Shown piece by piece: positions 54,835-63,730 of a stretch of DNA of 64,000 nt. The number at the start of each line of letters is the position of its first letter. The first letter of the stretch is position 1. The translations under genes were made by a program, and so were the position numbers. The notes beneath the pieces are model-generated. The model was not told where the DNA came from, did not search any database, and saw only the letters and a list, made by a program, of their open reading frames with translations. Location of the stretch: contig CACNNQ010000001.1 in NCBI GenBank assembly GCA_902621855.1, forward strand, positions 186,001-250,000, in the 5' to 3' direction. The DNA is from an uncultured Alphaproteobacteria bacterium (lineage in GTDB: Bacteria > Pseudomonadota > Alphaproteobacteria > HIMB59 > GCA-002718135).

Positions 54835-55666
54835 ATATAGTTTGCCACTTAAGATCTTTTTATATTTTTCTATATTTATTTTTTTTATATTTATATTACT
54901 ACCATTTGTTGAAATGTTTTATGCTTCCTTAAGACCCCTGAAACATTTGTTTAGATCTCCTTACCAATTCTATTCTGATGATTTATCTTTTTGGGCATAC
55001 AGAGAAATGTGGAATACTGTGCCACTTTTAGGAAGATATATTTTTAATAGTTTTTTTATGGCTATTACAGTAACTTTTTTTACACTTGTATTTGTAATTC
55101 CTGCTGCATATTCATATGCGAGATTTAATTTTCCTTTTAAACAAGGTAGCCTTTGGGTTTTGCTTGCTGTTAATATGTTTTCTGGTGCAGTATTATTAAT
55201 ACCATTATTTAAATTACTAAGAACTTTTGATTTATTAAATACTTACTTTGCCATGATTGTTCCTGGTATTGCTTTTTGTATTCCTACTTCAATTTGGCTA
55301 TTAAAAGCATATTTTGAAAAAATTCCTGTAGAACTTGAAGAAGCAGCATATGTGGATGGTGCCTCTAGAATTGATATTCTGACAAAAATTATAGCTCCTT
55401 TAAGCACGCCAGGAATTGTTGTCACTGCGATATATGCTTTTATTCAGGCCTATGCACAACAGTTTCTTTTTGCAATTACGTTCAATTCAATAAGAGAATA
55501 TATGCCAATTGTATCTGGATTAACTGAATTTATAGGTTACCAATCTGTTAAATGGAACGAAATGATGGCAGCATCAATAGTTGGTGTGTTTCCTGTTTTA
55601 ATTGTATTTGTTTTCCTTCAAAAATATATTGTTGAAGGACTGACTGCTGGAGCTGTAAAAAACTAA
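54827..55666 (+). CDS. Sugar ABC transporter permease (MalG/UgpE type)
   Basis: A 279-residue second permease of the CUT1 importer, with six helices. The contact loop EEAAYVDGASRIDILTKIIAPLSTPGI is near residue 169 and the start LPFVEMFYASLRP is family-like. It lacks an adjacent ATPase gene: none of the genes around it encodes a UgpC/MsmX-type ATPase, so one from elsewhere must energise the importer. Confidence 0.92.
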   Translation: MDKYSLPLKIFLYFSIFIFFIFILLPFVEMFYASLRPLKHLFRSPYQFYSDDLSFWAYREMWNTVPLLGRYIFNSFFMAITVTFFTLVFVIPAAYSYARFNFPFKQGSLWVLLAVNMFSGAVLLIPLFKLLRTFDLLNTYFAMIVPGIAFCIPTSIWLLKAYFEKIPVELEEAAYVDGASRIDILTKIIAPLSTPGIVVTAIYAFIQAYAQQFLFAITFNSIREYMPIVSGLTEFIGYQSVKWNEMMAASIVGVFPVLIVFVFLQKYIVEGLTAGAVKN

Positions 55667-55727
55667 CAAATCCAATAAATCTTTCTTGCTTGTAGTTACC
55701 TAATAATGTTACGATCAATTATATTTT

Positions 55728-55733
55728 AGGAGG
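55728..55733 (+). promoter_or_regulatory. Strong ribosome binding site of the sugar binding protein
   Basis: A full AGGAGG four bases before the ATG of the sugar binding protein, in a 71-base gap after the permeases. It matches the pattern at the two other binding-protein genes. The gap may also hold a promoter, but I cannot point to convincing -35 and -10 boxes. Confidence 0.8.
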
Positions 55734-55737
55734 AAAC

Positions 55738-56949
55738 ATGAAATTTTTAAAAATTACTTCTATTGCTTCTTTCATTTTCTTTCTGTCTTTTGGTTTCAGT
55801 GCAAACTCTCAAGAATTACACGGAATTCTTTGTGGCGGTGAAATCAGACAAGCAGATATGGATGTTGCAGCTGAATTTGAAAGCGCCAACCCAGGGGTTA
55901 CTATAAAATGGGAAGCAGTTCCATGGGGAACATGTCAGGATAAAGTAATCAATCTAGCAATTGCAGGAGATCCAGTTGACCTAGCATATGTAGGATCAAG
56001 AACATTAAAAGGTCTTGCTGAAAATGGTCATATTATTAATGTTGATATTCCTAAGTCACAAATAGATATGTATCAACCAGGTATTTTAAATACTGTATCC
56101 CATTTAGGAAAAGTATGGGGATACCCAAGAGCATTTTCTACAAAAGCATTATTCATGAATTGTGATTTATTAGAACAAGCTGGTGTTGCATGTGAAGGCC
56201 CTCAAACATGGGATGAGTTATATTCAATGGCAGAAGCTGTAACTAATAATGTACCTGGGGTTGCTGGAATAGGTTTAACTGGTAAAGATTTTGATAATAC
56301 TATGCATCAGTTTTTAAATTATTTATATAGTAATGGTGGTCAAGTAATTGATCCCGATACTAATACAATTACTTTGAATAGTTCCAACACTGTTGAAGCT
56401 TTGGCATTTTATGGAAAGTTAGCAAATGTTGCTCAAGAGGGACCATTAGCATATGAAAGATCACAACTAAGAGATCTTTTAAATGACAAAAAAATTGCGA
56501 TGTATATTGACGGGCCATGGGGACGAGGTACTCATAATGAAGATCTTAATATGAAAACTGTTAGGATCCCTGCTGGACCACAAGGAAAACAGGGAACTCT
56601 ATTAATTACTGATAGTATTGCTGTATTTAATAATACTGGTAATGAGGAAATGGCAAATAAGTTTGCAGCTATGGTTACATCTCCAGAATGGCAGTATAAA
56701 CTTGATACAGAGTGGGGCTTAACTCCAATTATGCAGTATGATGTTATTGGTAGTGAGGCACCATACAACGATGATTATTGGATGATGTTTATAGATGCAA
56801 TTGGAGATGGTGGACCAGAACCTTTACTAGTTGACTATAAAGCTTTCCAATCAGTAATGAATAACATGATCCAAGGTGCAATTCTTGGTGAAGGTGATCC
56901 CGCTGATTTAGTTGCTGAAGCAGCTGAAGAATTGGAAGAATATAAATAA
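55738..56949 (+). CDS. Sugar ABC transporter substrate-binding protein
   Basis: A 403-residue extracytoplasmic binding protein of the SBP_bac_1 (MalE/UgpB-like) family. The signal peptide MKFLKITSIASFIFFLSFGF ends near ANSQE (residue 25). Blocks include FESANPGVTIKWEAVPWGTC near 46, LLNDKKIAMYIDGPWGRG near 246 and ATMVTSPEWQYKLD-like text near 310. The Cys pair in LCGG and GTCQD, and another in NCDL/VACEG, may form disulfides. The ligand is probably an N-acetylhexosamine or an oligosaccharide containing it, as judged from GH20, NagA and SIS neighbours. Confidence 0.9.
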   Translation: MKFLKITSIASFIFFLSFGFSANSQELHGILCGGEIRQADMDVAAEFESANPGVTIKWEAVPWGTCQDKVINLAIAGDPVDLAYVGSRTLKGLAENGHIINVDIPKSQIDMYQPGILNTVSHLGKVWGYPRAFSTKALFMNCDLLEQAGVACEGPQTWDELYSMAEAVTNNVPGVAGIGLTGKDFDNTMHQFLNYLYSNGGQVIDPDTNTITLNSSNTVEALAFYGKLANVAQEGPLAYERSQLRDLLNDKKIAMYIDGPWGRGTHNEDLNMKTVRIPAGPQGKQGTLLITDSIAVFNNTGNEEMANKFAAMVTSPEWQYKLDTEWGLTPIMQYDVIGSEAPYNDDYWMMFIDAIGDGGPEPLLVDYKAFQSVMNNMIQGAILGEGDPADLVAEAAEELEEYK

Positions 56950-56961
56950 TATGTTTTTTAA

Positions 56962-56985
56962 AACTGGGGCATAAGTGCCCCAGTT
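56962..56985 (+). terminator. Stem-loop after the sugar binding-protein gene
   Basis: AACTGGGGCA (56962-56971) and TGCCCCAGTT (56976-56985) form a perfect ten-base GC-rich stem around loop TAAG, 12 bases after the stop. It is followed by AAAAAA, not T, on the plus strand, so it looks like a 3' mRNA protecting hairpin more than an intrinsic terminator. The next gene begins eight bases later. Confidence 0.78.
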
Positions 56986-56993
56986 AAAAAATT

Positions 56994-57725
56994 ATGAAAA
57001 AAAAACCAAGTTCAGATTACGCTCTAAAAATCAATTCAATACTAAAAAAAATTTCAAAAGAAGAGCATCATAAATTTATAAAATCTGCTAAGTTAATTAA
57101 GAACTCATATAAAAGAGGTGGTCAATTATTTATATTTGGCACAGGTCATTCTAAATTACTTGCTGAAGAATCTTTTCATAGAGCAGGGGGTTATGCTGCT
57201 GCATGTCCAATAAGAAGTGATGAAATAAATTTTTCTAAAGGTACAGATAAAGCAACTGAGTTGGAAAGAACTGCCAATGTAGCAAAAAGAGCATTAGAAA
57301 AGTATAAATTAACTTCAAAAGACATTCTGATGATTGTTTCCAATTCAGGTGTTAATCATGCACCAGTTGAAGCTGCTTTAATAGCTAAAAAAAAGAAAAT
57401 AAAAACAATAGCTTTAACTTCATATAAATTTTCCAAACAAGCACCTCTTTCAAAACTGAAGAAAAGATTGTATGAGATATGTGATATTTATATTGATAAC
57501 AAAATACCGCCTGGCGATGCAGTTGTTGAAATTAATAAAATGATGGTTGGTCCCGCATCTTCAATTACCGGAGCATTTATTTTAAATTCAATTCTTGTTG
57601 AAGTTGCAAATCTACTTAAAAATGAAAAAATATTTCCATTTTATATCAGCGTAAATATGCCTGGTGCTAAAGAAAACAATGATAAATTAGTTAAAAAATA
57701 TAAAAAATCTAACCCCCACTTATAA
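56994..57725 (+). CDS. SIS-domain protein (UPF0309-like)
   Basis: A 243-residue sugar-isomerase-domain protein resembling the UPF0309 group. The phosphosugar-binding loops are GGQLFIFGTGHSKLLAEESFHRAGGY near residue 38 and ILMIVSNSGVNHAPVEAALIAKKK near 112. Relatives bind phosphosugars and often accompany amino-sugar genes, but a reaction has not been settled to my knowledge. It is not a deaminase of the NagB fold. Candidate roles are etherase-like, isomerase or sugar-phosphate sensing. It follows the hairpin and precedes nagA. Confidence 0.78.
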   Translation: MKKKPSSDYALKINSILKKISKEEHHKFIKSAKLIKNSYKRGGQLFIFGTGHSKLLAEESFHRAGGYAAACPIRSDEINFSKGTDKATELERTANVAKRALEKYKLTSKDILMIVSNSGVNHAPVEAALIAKKKKIKTIALTSYKFSKQAPLSKLKKRLYEICDIYIDNKIPPGDAVVEINKMMVGPASSITGAFILNSILVEVANLLKNEKIFPFYISVNMPGAKENNDKLVKKYKKSNPHL

Positions 57726-57778
57726 TAGTTGTTTTATTTTAAAAAAATTAAATATCTATATAACTTTTATTGATTTTT

Positions 57779-58870
57779 ATGTCTGATATAAAAAAAATTG
57801 CAGGGAAAGTAGTTAACTATAATTCCTCATTTAATGGTACCATATTTTTTGATCATCAAATTCAAAAAATTGAGAGTAATACAGATATTCAATCTAAAAA
57901 TATCATTATACCTGGATTTATAGACTTGCATTGTCATGGTGGTAATGGCTTTGATGTTATGGAAGGTTCTCAGTCAATTGAAAGAATGTCAAAATATCAT
58001 TTGAGTCATGGAACTACCTCAATAATGCCAACAACCTGGACAAATACATTTGAAGAGACTCAAAATGCTTTAGAAGGTTTTAATGATATTTATAATAAAA
58101 ATTCTAATATATTGGGTATTCATCTCGAGGGACCTTTCATAAATCCAGATAAATTAGGTGCTCAACCAAATCTAACTCAAATACCTTCTCAAGAATTTAT
58201 TATTAAACTGTTAGAAGTTGCTAAAATAAAACTTATTACACTCGCTCCAGAAATAAAAGGAATGAATGAATTTATTAGCTTTCTCTCTGATTTAAATATC
58301 AAGATTCAATTTGGACATTCTCTAGCTAATTATAGCATATGCAAAACATATATGGATAAATATGATATTGGTTTTACGCATTTGTATAACGCAATGTCAG
58401 GAAATAATCATAGAAAACCAGGGGTATTATCTGCAGCTTTAGAATTAGGAAGCTTTGCTGAGATTATTTGTGATAATATTCATGTAAGTGAGCAATCTAT
58501 AAAAATTGCCAAAAAATGTATAAAAGGACTATATGCAATCACAGATTCAATTAACGCAAGTGGGTTAGTTGATGGTGAATATATTTTTGCAAAAAATAAT
58601 ATAATAAAAGAAAATAAATCTGTAAAAATAAAAAAAGATGGAACTTTAGCTGGAAGTATAATTACAATGGATCAGACTTTTAAAAATTTAGTAAATATGA
58701 ATTTTTCTATTGAAGAAGCTGTTGAACTTACAAGTTATAATGCTTCAAAATATTTAAATACTCAAAATATTGGAAAATTAGAAAAAGGATTTTTAAGTAA
58801 TTTTTTAGTTTTAGATAATAATCTAAATATCATTGATATTTATTTAGAGGGAAATAAAGTAAATGGATAG
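57779..58870 (+). CDS. nagA: N-acetylglucosamine-6-phosphate deacetylase
   Basis: NagA removes acetate from N-acetylglucosamine-6-phosphate (or the galactosamine form, AgaA). From ATG 57779 it has 363 residues; three further codons back to TTG 57770 are open but add nothing. Metal and active-site motifs: PGFIDLHCHGGNGFDVMEG near residue 48, GIHLEGPFINPDKLGAQ near 115, QFGHSLANY near 177, FTHLYNAMSGNNHRKPG near 199 and the catalytic Asp in YAITDSINASGLVDG near 257. It overlaps the second SIS gene by eight bases. Confidence 0.93.
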   Translation: MSDIKKIAGKVVNYNSSFNGTIFFDHQIQKIESNTDIQSKNIIIPGFIDLHCHGGNGFDVMEGSQSIERMSKYHLSHGTTSIMPTTWTNTFEETQNALEGFNDIYNKNSNILGIHLEGPFINPDKLGAQPNLTQIPSQEFIIKLLEVAKIKLITLAPEIKGMNEFISFLSDLNIKIQFGHSLANYSICKTYMDKYDIGFTHLYNAMSGNNHRKPGVLSAALELGSFAEIICDNIHVSEQSIKIAKKCIKGLYAITDSINASGLVDGEYIFAKNNIIKENKSVKIKKDGTLAGSIITMDQTFKNLVNMNFSIEEAVELTSYNASKYLNTQNIGKLEKGFLSNFLVLDNNLNIIDIYLEGNKVNG

Positions 58871-59882
58871 TTCTATATTATTAAATGAAGCATTATCTAT
58901 TCCAGAGAAAATAAATCATTTTATTATTAATGACAAAAATAATTATGCAGATGTTTCTAAACTAATTAATGAAAAAAAAATCCAATACATCGTCACTGTA
59001 GCGAGAGGTACTTCAGATTGTGCAGCTTTATATGCATCATACATGTTTGCTAAATATCTTGGGCTGCCAACTTATAGCATGCCTCCTTCCATTATTACAT
59101 TGGAAAATTCTCAATTTGACTTTTCTAAAGCCTTGGTAATTATTATATCTCAATCAGGTTTAAGTACTGATTTAGTTGAATGTGAAAACAAAAGTAAACA
59201 AATGGGAGCAACCACTATTTTAATTTCTAATAATCAAAAAAGTCCTATGGTTAGTACATCTAATTTTTTCTATTATATTAATGCAGGTGAAGAAAAGAGT
59301 GTTGCAGCAACTAAAACTTTTGTTCTATCTTTGCTAATAATACAAAAAATTATTTTTAATACCTTGAATAAAAATATTAATAATCATATTAAAAAAATAA
59401 GTGAAAAATTAATAAAAGATTCAAATAATCAATGGAATCCTAAAATTCTAAATAAATCAGTAGATGTGGGATTTATTATTGGAAGAGGTGTTGGGTATGC
59501 TATTGCAAACGAAATTTCTTTAAAATTTAAGGAATTATGCCAAGAAATGATTGAACCCTTTAGTAGCGCAGAAGTAATGCACGGACCAAAGAGCTTAATA
59601 CAGGATTCATTTAAAGTTTTTACAATGTCATTAAAAGATAATAGTGGTAAAATTGTAAATCAAGATTCAAAAGAAATTACAAAATTAACTAATTTACACT
59701 ATTCCATATCTTTTGATGACAAGGATAACAAAAATCTTTTTTACAATTCTTACGAATTCATTGAATTGGATCCAATTATAATTTTATCTAAATTTTATCC
59801 ATGGATAGTTAAATATTCTATTGAAAAAGGACTAGACCCAGATAAACCAAGATACTTAACAAAGGTAACAAAAACTTTCTGA
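58863..59882 (+). CDS. SIS-type glucosamine/galactosamine-6-phosphate deaminase (NagB-II/AgaS-like)
   Basis: A 339-residue protein with two SIS domains like the isomerase half of GlmS but without the glutaminase domain. ARGTSDCAALYASYMFAKY near residue 46, IIISQSGLSTDLVECENKSK near 93, GEEKSVAATKTFVLSL near 141 and KFKELCQEMIEPFSSAEVMHGP near 222 match the family. As no NagB-fold deaminase is present, it is the best candidate to convert the NagA product to a ketose-6-phosphate and ammonia. It is translationally coupled to nagA. Confidence 0.85.
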   Translation: MDSSILLNEALSIPEKINHFIINDKNNYADVSKLINEKKIQYIVTVARGTSDCAALYASYMFAKYLGLPTYSMPPSIITLENSQFDFSKALVIIISQSGLSTDLVECENKSKQMGATTILISNNQKSPMVSTSNFFYYINAGEEKSVAATKTFVLSLLIIQKIIFNTLNKNINNHIKKISEKLIKDSNNQWNPKILNKSVDVGFIIGRGVGYAIANEISLKFKELCQEMIEPFSSAEVMHGPKSLIQDSFKVFTMSLKDNSGKIVNQDSKEITKLTNLHYSISFDDKDNKNLFYNSYEFIELDPIIILSKFYPWIVKYSIEKGLDPDKPRYLTKVTKTF

Positions 59883-59886
59883 TAAA

Positions 59887-61497
59887 TTGAATAATATTGA
59901 TATAGTAATTGTAGGTGCTGGTTCAGCTGGCTGTGTATTAGCAAATAAATTAATAAATAATACTAACTATAATATTCTTTTGATTGAAGCTGGACCAAAA
60001 GATAATAGTCCTATTGTTCATGTACCATTGGGATATGGAATGACTTTTTATAATAAAAAGATAAATTGGAATTTTTATTCTGAAAAACAAAATACACTTA
60101 ACAATAGAGAAATTTATTATCCAAGAGGTAAAGTATTAGGAGGGTCCAGCTCTATCAATGGTATGGTCTATGCAAGAGGGGTAAAATCAGATTATCAAAA
60201 TTGGCATATGAGCTCTGAATTATCATTAGAAAATATAATACATAGTTTTAAAGAAATAGAGCAACCAGTTGATTCAAGTAGCTCATCATTAAGTTTGAAT
60301 AAAATGCCTGTTAATGATGTGAGTGAGCAGCATCATCCAATTCTTAAATATTTTTTTGATGGCTGTGATGAAATGAATATACCATTTAATCAGAATTTAA
60401 ATACTGACTTAAATGATCAAATAGGGCATTACAATATTACAACTTTTAAAGGAAGAAGATATTCATCTTCTAAGGCTTTCTTAAATCCAATTTTAAAAAA
60501 TCAAAGATTAAAATTAATTACGAAAACATATGTAAATAAACTAATAATTAAGGAAAATAAAATTGAAGCTATAGAGGTTATTAATAAAAATAAGAAAATT
60601 AAAATTAAACCTAATATAGGGGCTATATTGTGCGCTGGTGCAATAATGACTCCATTTATCTTAATGCACTCTGGAGTAGGTAAGGCAAAAGATCTTAAAA
60701 AAATGAGTAAGGAGGTTATTATAGATAATGTCAATGTTGGTAAAAATTTGCAAGATCATTTAGGTATAGACTACTTATTTAAAACTAATCATCCTACTTT
60801 AAATACTTCTTTGGGAACATGGTTTGGAAGCATCAAGGAGATATATAAATACATACTTTTTAAAAAGGGACCTTTTGGTTTAAGTCTAAATCAATCAGGG
60901 GGATACGTAAACTGGAATTCTCTTAATAAATATCCTAATTTACAAATATATTTTAATCCAATAACTTATTCTATTACCCATAAAAATAAAAGACCGCTTT
61001 TAAAAACGGATAAATTTGATGGCTTTATTATTGGATATAATTCATGTCGTCCTAAAAGTTTAGGTGAGGTATATCTTTCAAGCCCATATATAAAAGATAA
61101 ACCAATTATTAATCCAAACTTTTTGAGTAATGATGAGGACGTGCATGACATAAAATGTGCTATAAATTTTTCTAAAACATTAGCAAAAACTAGTTCAATT
61201 AAAAATATTATTGTTGATAATATTAATAATAATTTAATAAATGGTAGTGAACTGGAAATGCTCGAACATTTTAAAGAAAATGCTGTTTCTGTATATCATC
61301 CTTGCGGAACCTGTAGAATGGACAAAGAACAATCTAAGGGGGTTGTTTCTGAACGCTTTAAAGTTCATGGATTAAATAATTTATGGGTTTTAGATGCATC
61401 AGTTTTTCCAAATATAACCTCGGGAAATATTAATGCACCTGTGATGATGCTTGCTAATATAGGTAGTAAAATTATTATAGAAGATTTAAAAAAATAG
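59887..61497 (+). CDS. GMC-family flavin oxidoreductase
   Basis: A 536-residue choline-dehydrogenase-like flavoprotein. The FAD motif IVIVGAGSAGCVLANKLI starts at residue 5, RGKVLGGSSSINGMVYARG near 79, and the catalytic C-terminal region has AVSVYHPCGTCRMDKEQ near 471 and LDASVFPNITSGNINAPVMMLAN near 502 (active His and Asn). It starts at TTG four bases after the deaminase gene. Although the family includes choline dehydrogenase, the setting suggests oxidation of a sugar or sugar alcohol. Confidence 0.88.
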   Translation: MNNIDIVIVGAGSAGCVLANKLINNTNYNILLIEAGPKDNSPIVHVPLGYGMTFYNKKINWNFYSEKQNTLNNREIYYPRGKVLGGSSSINGMVYARGVKSDYQNWHMSSELSLENIIHSFKEIEQPVDSSSSSLSLNKMPVNDVSEQHHPILKYFFDGCDEMNIPFNQNLNTDLNDQIGHYNITTFKGRRYSSSKAFLNPILKNQRLKLITKTYVNKLIIKENKIEAIEVINKNKKIKIKPNIGAILCAGAIMTPFILMHSGVGKAKDLKKMSKEVIIDNVNVGKNLQDHLGIDYLFKTNHPTLNTSLGTWFGSIKEIYKYILFKKGPFGLSLNQSGGYVNWNSLNKYPNLQIYFNPITYSITHKNKRPLLKTDKFDGFIIGYNSCRPKSLGEVYLSSPYIKDKPIINPNFLSNDEDVHDIKCAINFSKTLAKTSSIKNIIVDNINNNLINGSELEMLEHFKENAVSVYHPCGTCRMDKEQSKGVVSERFKVHGLNNLWVLDASVFPNITSGNINAPVMMLANIGSKIIIEDLKK

Positions 61498-61505
61498 ATA
61501 CAATA

Positions 61506-62612
61506 ATGAAAATAACCAAACTTGAAACTTTTACAAAATCATACGTAAGTTTTGTAAAAGTGACTATTGAAGATGGATCAGTTGGATTTGGTCAAATGTC
61601 AACTTATCACGCTAATATAACAAATCAAATTTTTCATAAACAAGTCGCGCCATGGATTTTGGGAAAATCTTATTACGATTTTGATGATTTGGCAGATTTT
61701 GTTTTTGAAAGAGAACACAAATTTCCTGGTTCCTATCTTTTAAGAGCATTAGCAGGCCTTGATACTGCCCTTTGGGATTTGAAAGGTAAAATTGAAAGTA
61801 AACCTGTGGTTTCATTAATAGGAGGATTTCCTGGTAATTTAAGAATTTATGGTTCTTCAATGAAAAGAGATATTACCCCTGATGATGAAGCAAATAGATT
61901 TAACAAACTCTTTAATGAAAAAGGAGTCAATGCATTTAAATTTAGGGTTGGTTCTGAATGTGGAAGAGGAGTTGATCAATGGGAAGGAAGAACGGCTGAT
62001 ATTGTAAAAACTATAAATTCATCTTTAGATAAAAGTGTAATTAAAATGGTCGATGCAAACAGTTGTTATAATTCTGATCAAGCAATAGAAATTGGCAAAC
62101 TTTTAGAAGATAATAATGTTACTCATTTTGAAGAACCTTGCCCTTACTGGAAACCAGAAGAAACCAAAAAAGTTACTGACAGTTTGAAGATAGATGTTAC
62201 TGGTGGTGAACAAGATTGTGATTTAAGAATTTGGAGAGATATGGTTAAAAGAAAAATTGTTAATATTTTTCAGCCAGATGTTATGTATCTAGGAGGATTA
62301 ACCAAAGCTTTAAAAGTTGCTAAAATTATTGAAAAAGGTGGTTTTATTTGTACTCCACATACTGCTAATTTATCTTTAGTAACAATTTGCACAATGCATT
62401 TTTTAAAAGCAATAAATAATGCGGGCCCTTATCTTGAATTTTCAATAGAGGGTGAAGACTATTATCCTTGGCAACAGAATTTATTTTTAGGTGATCCTTT
62501 TAAAATATCTAATGGAATGGTTAAAATTGAAGATACTCCTGGTTGGGGTGTTGATATTAATCCTCATTGGTTGAATAAATCTGAATATAAAAAGTCAGAA
62601 ATAAAAAATTAA
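61506..62612 (+). CDS. Enolase-superfamily (mandelate racemase/MR-type) sugar-acid dehydratase
   Basis: A 368-residue protein of the mandelate racemase branch of the enolase superfamily, mostly acid-sugar dehydratases. The base motif NAFKFRVG (K-x-R) is near residue 144, the three metal ligands are Asp in MVDANSCYN near 182, Glu in HFEEPCPYW near 208 and Glu in TGGEQDCDLR near 233, and the distal base His is in CTPHTANLS near 284. It probably dehydrates an aldonate or uronate to a 2-keto-3-deoxy acid; the exact sugar acid is not decidable. It overlaps the HAD gene by one base. Confidence 0.87.
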   Translation: MKITKLETFTKSYVSFVKVTIEDGSVGFGQMSTYHANITNQIFHKQVAPWILGKSYYDFDDLADFVFEREHKFPGSYLLRALAGLDTALWDLKGKIESKPVVSLIGGFPGNLRIYGSSMKRDITPDDEANRFNKLFNEKGVNAFKFRVGSECGRGVDQWEGRTADIVKTINSSLDKSVIKMVDANSCYNSDQAIEIGKLLEDNNVTHFEEPCPYWKPEETKKVTDSLKIDVTGGEQDCDLRIWRDMVKRKIVNIFQPDVMYLGGLTKALKVAKIIEKGGFICTPHTANLSLVTICTMHFLKAINNAGPYLEFSIEGEDYYPWQQNLFLGDPFKISNGMVKIEDTPGWGVDINPHWLNKSEYKKSEIKN

Positions 62613-63271
62613 TGATTAAAAATATAATTTTTGATTTTGATGGAGTAATAGTCGATAGTGAAGTGTTAGTCTCTAAAGCATTTGCTAAATATTTTATTAA
62701 ATTTGATTATACAATTAAAGAGGAGCAGTTTTATAAATATGCTGGAAAAAAAACAGTTGAAGTTATAGATATATTATCTGATAAATATAATATTCAAAAT
62801 AAACAAAAGTTTACAAGCGAAATATTTGACCTTGTTTCAGAAGTCTATTCCAAGGATATAAAACTAGTTTATGGAGCAAAAGATTATATTAGTAAATCAA
62901 ATAGAAATCATTTCATTGGATCAAATAGTAATAAAGATAGGATTTTGGAGGGATTAAATCTTGTAGGTTTTGATAAAATTTTTTTAAATGATCAGGTATA
63001 CTCATTTGATATGGTTGAAAAACCAAAACCTGATCCTGAAATATATTTAAGGATTCTAAAAGATAATACACTTAATATAGAAGAAACAATTATTGTTGAA
63101 GATAGCGGAGTAGGTGTTAAAGCAGCTTCCTTAGCAGGGGCTAAGGTATTTGGTCTTACTGCAGGAAAACATTGGCATTCAAATAGACCTAAAAATGAAC
63201 TATTTGACAATGGCGCATTAAATGTGTTTAGTGATTATGAAAGTCTAGGTAAGGCAATAGAGGAGCTTTAA
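62612..63271 (+). CDS. HAD-family hydrolase (phosphoglycolate phosphatase/beta-phosphoglucomutase-like)
   Basis: A 219-residue haloacid-dehalogenase phosphatase of subfamily I. Motif I NIIFDFDGVIVDSE is at residue 4, motif II FIGSNSNKDR near 96, the lysine motif EKPKPDPEIYLRIL near 135 and motif IV IIVEDSGVGVKAASLAGA near 156. It has a helical cap between residues 15 and 80. A sugar phosphatase or mutase acting on the products of the neighbouring genes is likely. The next gene starts immediately after its stop. Confidence 0.87.
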   Translation: MIKNIIFDFDGVIVDSEVLVSKAFAKYFIKFDYTIKEEQFYKYAGKKTVEVIDILSDKYNIQNKQKFTSEIFDLVSEVYSKDIKLVYGAKDYISKSNRNHFIGSNSNKDRILEGLNLVGFDKIFLNDQVYSFDMVEKPKPDPEIYLRILKDNTLNIEETIIVEDSGVGVKAASLAGAKVFGLTAGKHWHSNRPKNELFDNGALNVFSDYESLGKAIEEL

Positions 63272-63730
63272 ATGGGGCCAGATGTAAAAGGAAATCCACT
63301 TTATATCTCAGTATATCTTTTGATAGGCTCTTACATATTAGGTGAATTTATTTTTCCTAAATATCCACTTTTATATGTTCTAAACCTTTTAGGAATATTA
63401 ATTATTATTTTAATGTCGATTATATTTTTTTCTTCAATAAATGCGTTTAATGCTCACGAAGAGAAATTACTTCCACAAACTGAAACAAATAAAATTATAA
63501 AAACAGGCATTTATGCTTATTCTAGAAATCCAATTTATCTATGTTTTGTTTTATTTCATTTTGGAATGTTTCTTACTTTTGAAAACACTATGTATTTTCT
63601 TTGTTCTATCGGATTATTTTTTTGGTTAAATAACTTTGTAATATATGAAGAGGAAAAATATCTGAAAAATAAATTTGGAGATGAATTTGAAAGATATTGT
63701 GGCGCAGTTAAAAGATGGATTTTCTTCTAG
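63272..63730 (+). CDS. Isoprenylcysteine methyltransferase-like membrane protein
   Basis: A 152-residue membrane protein with about four helices and the C-terminal signature of the ICMT/phospholipid methyltransferase group: TGIYAYSRNPIYLCFVLFHFGMF near residue 71, then EEEKYLKNKFGDEFERYCGAVKRWI near 126 (the E-x-x-Y and Y-R-x-W-type motifs). It probably methylates a membrane-bound or small lipophilic substrate with S-adenosylmethionine. No function in the sugar cluster is evident. Its end overlaps the convergent partial kinase gene by four bases. Confidence 0.82.
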   Translation: MGPDVKGNPLYISVYLLIGSYILGEFIFPKYPLLYVLNLLGILIIILMSIIFFSSINAFNAHEEKLLPQTETNKIIKTGIYAYSRNPIYLCFVLFHFGMFLTFENTMYFLCSIGLFFWLNNFVIYEEEKYLKNKFGDEFERYCGAVKRWIFF

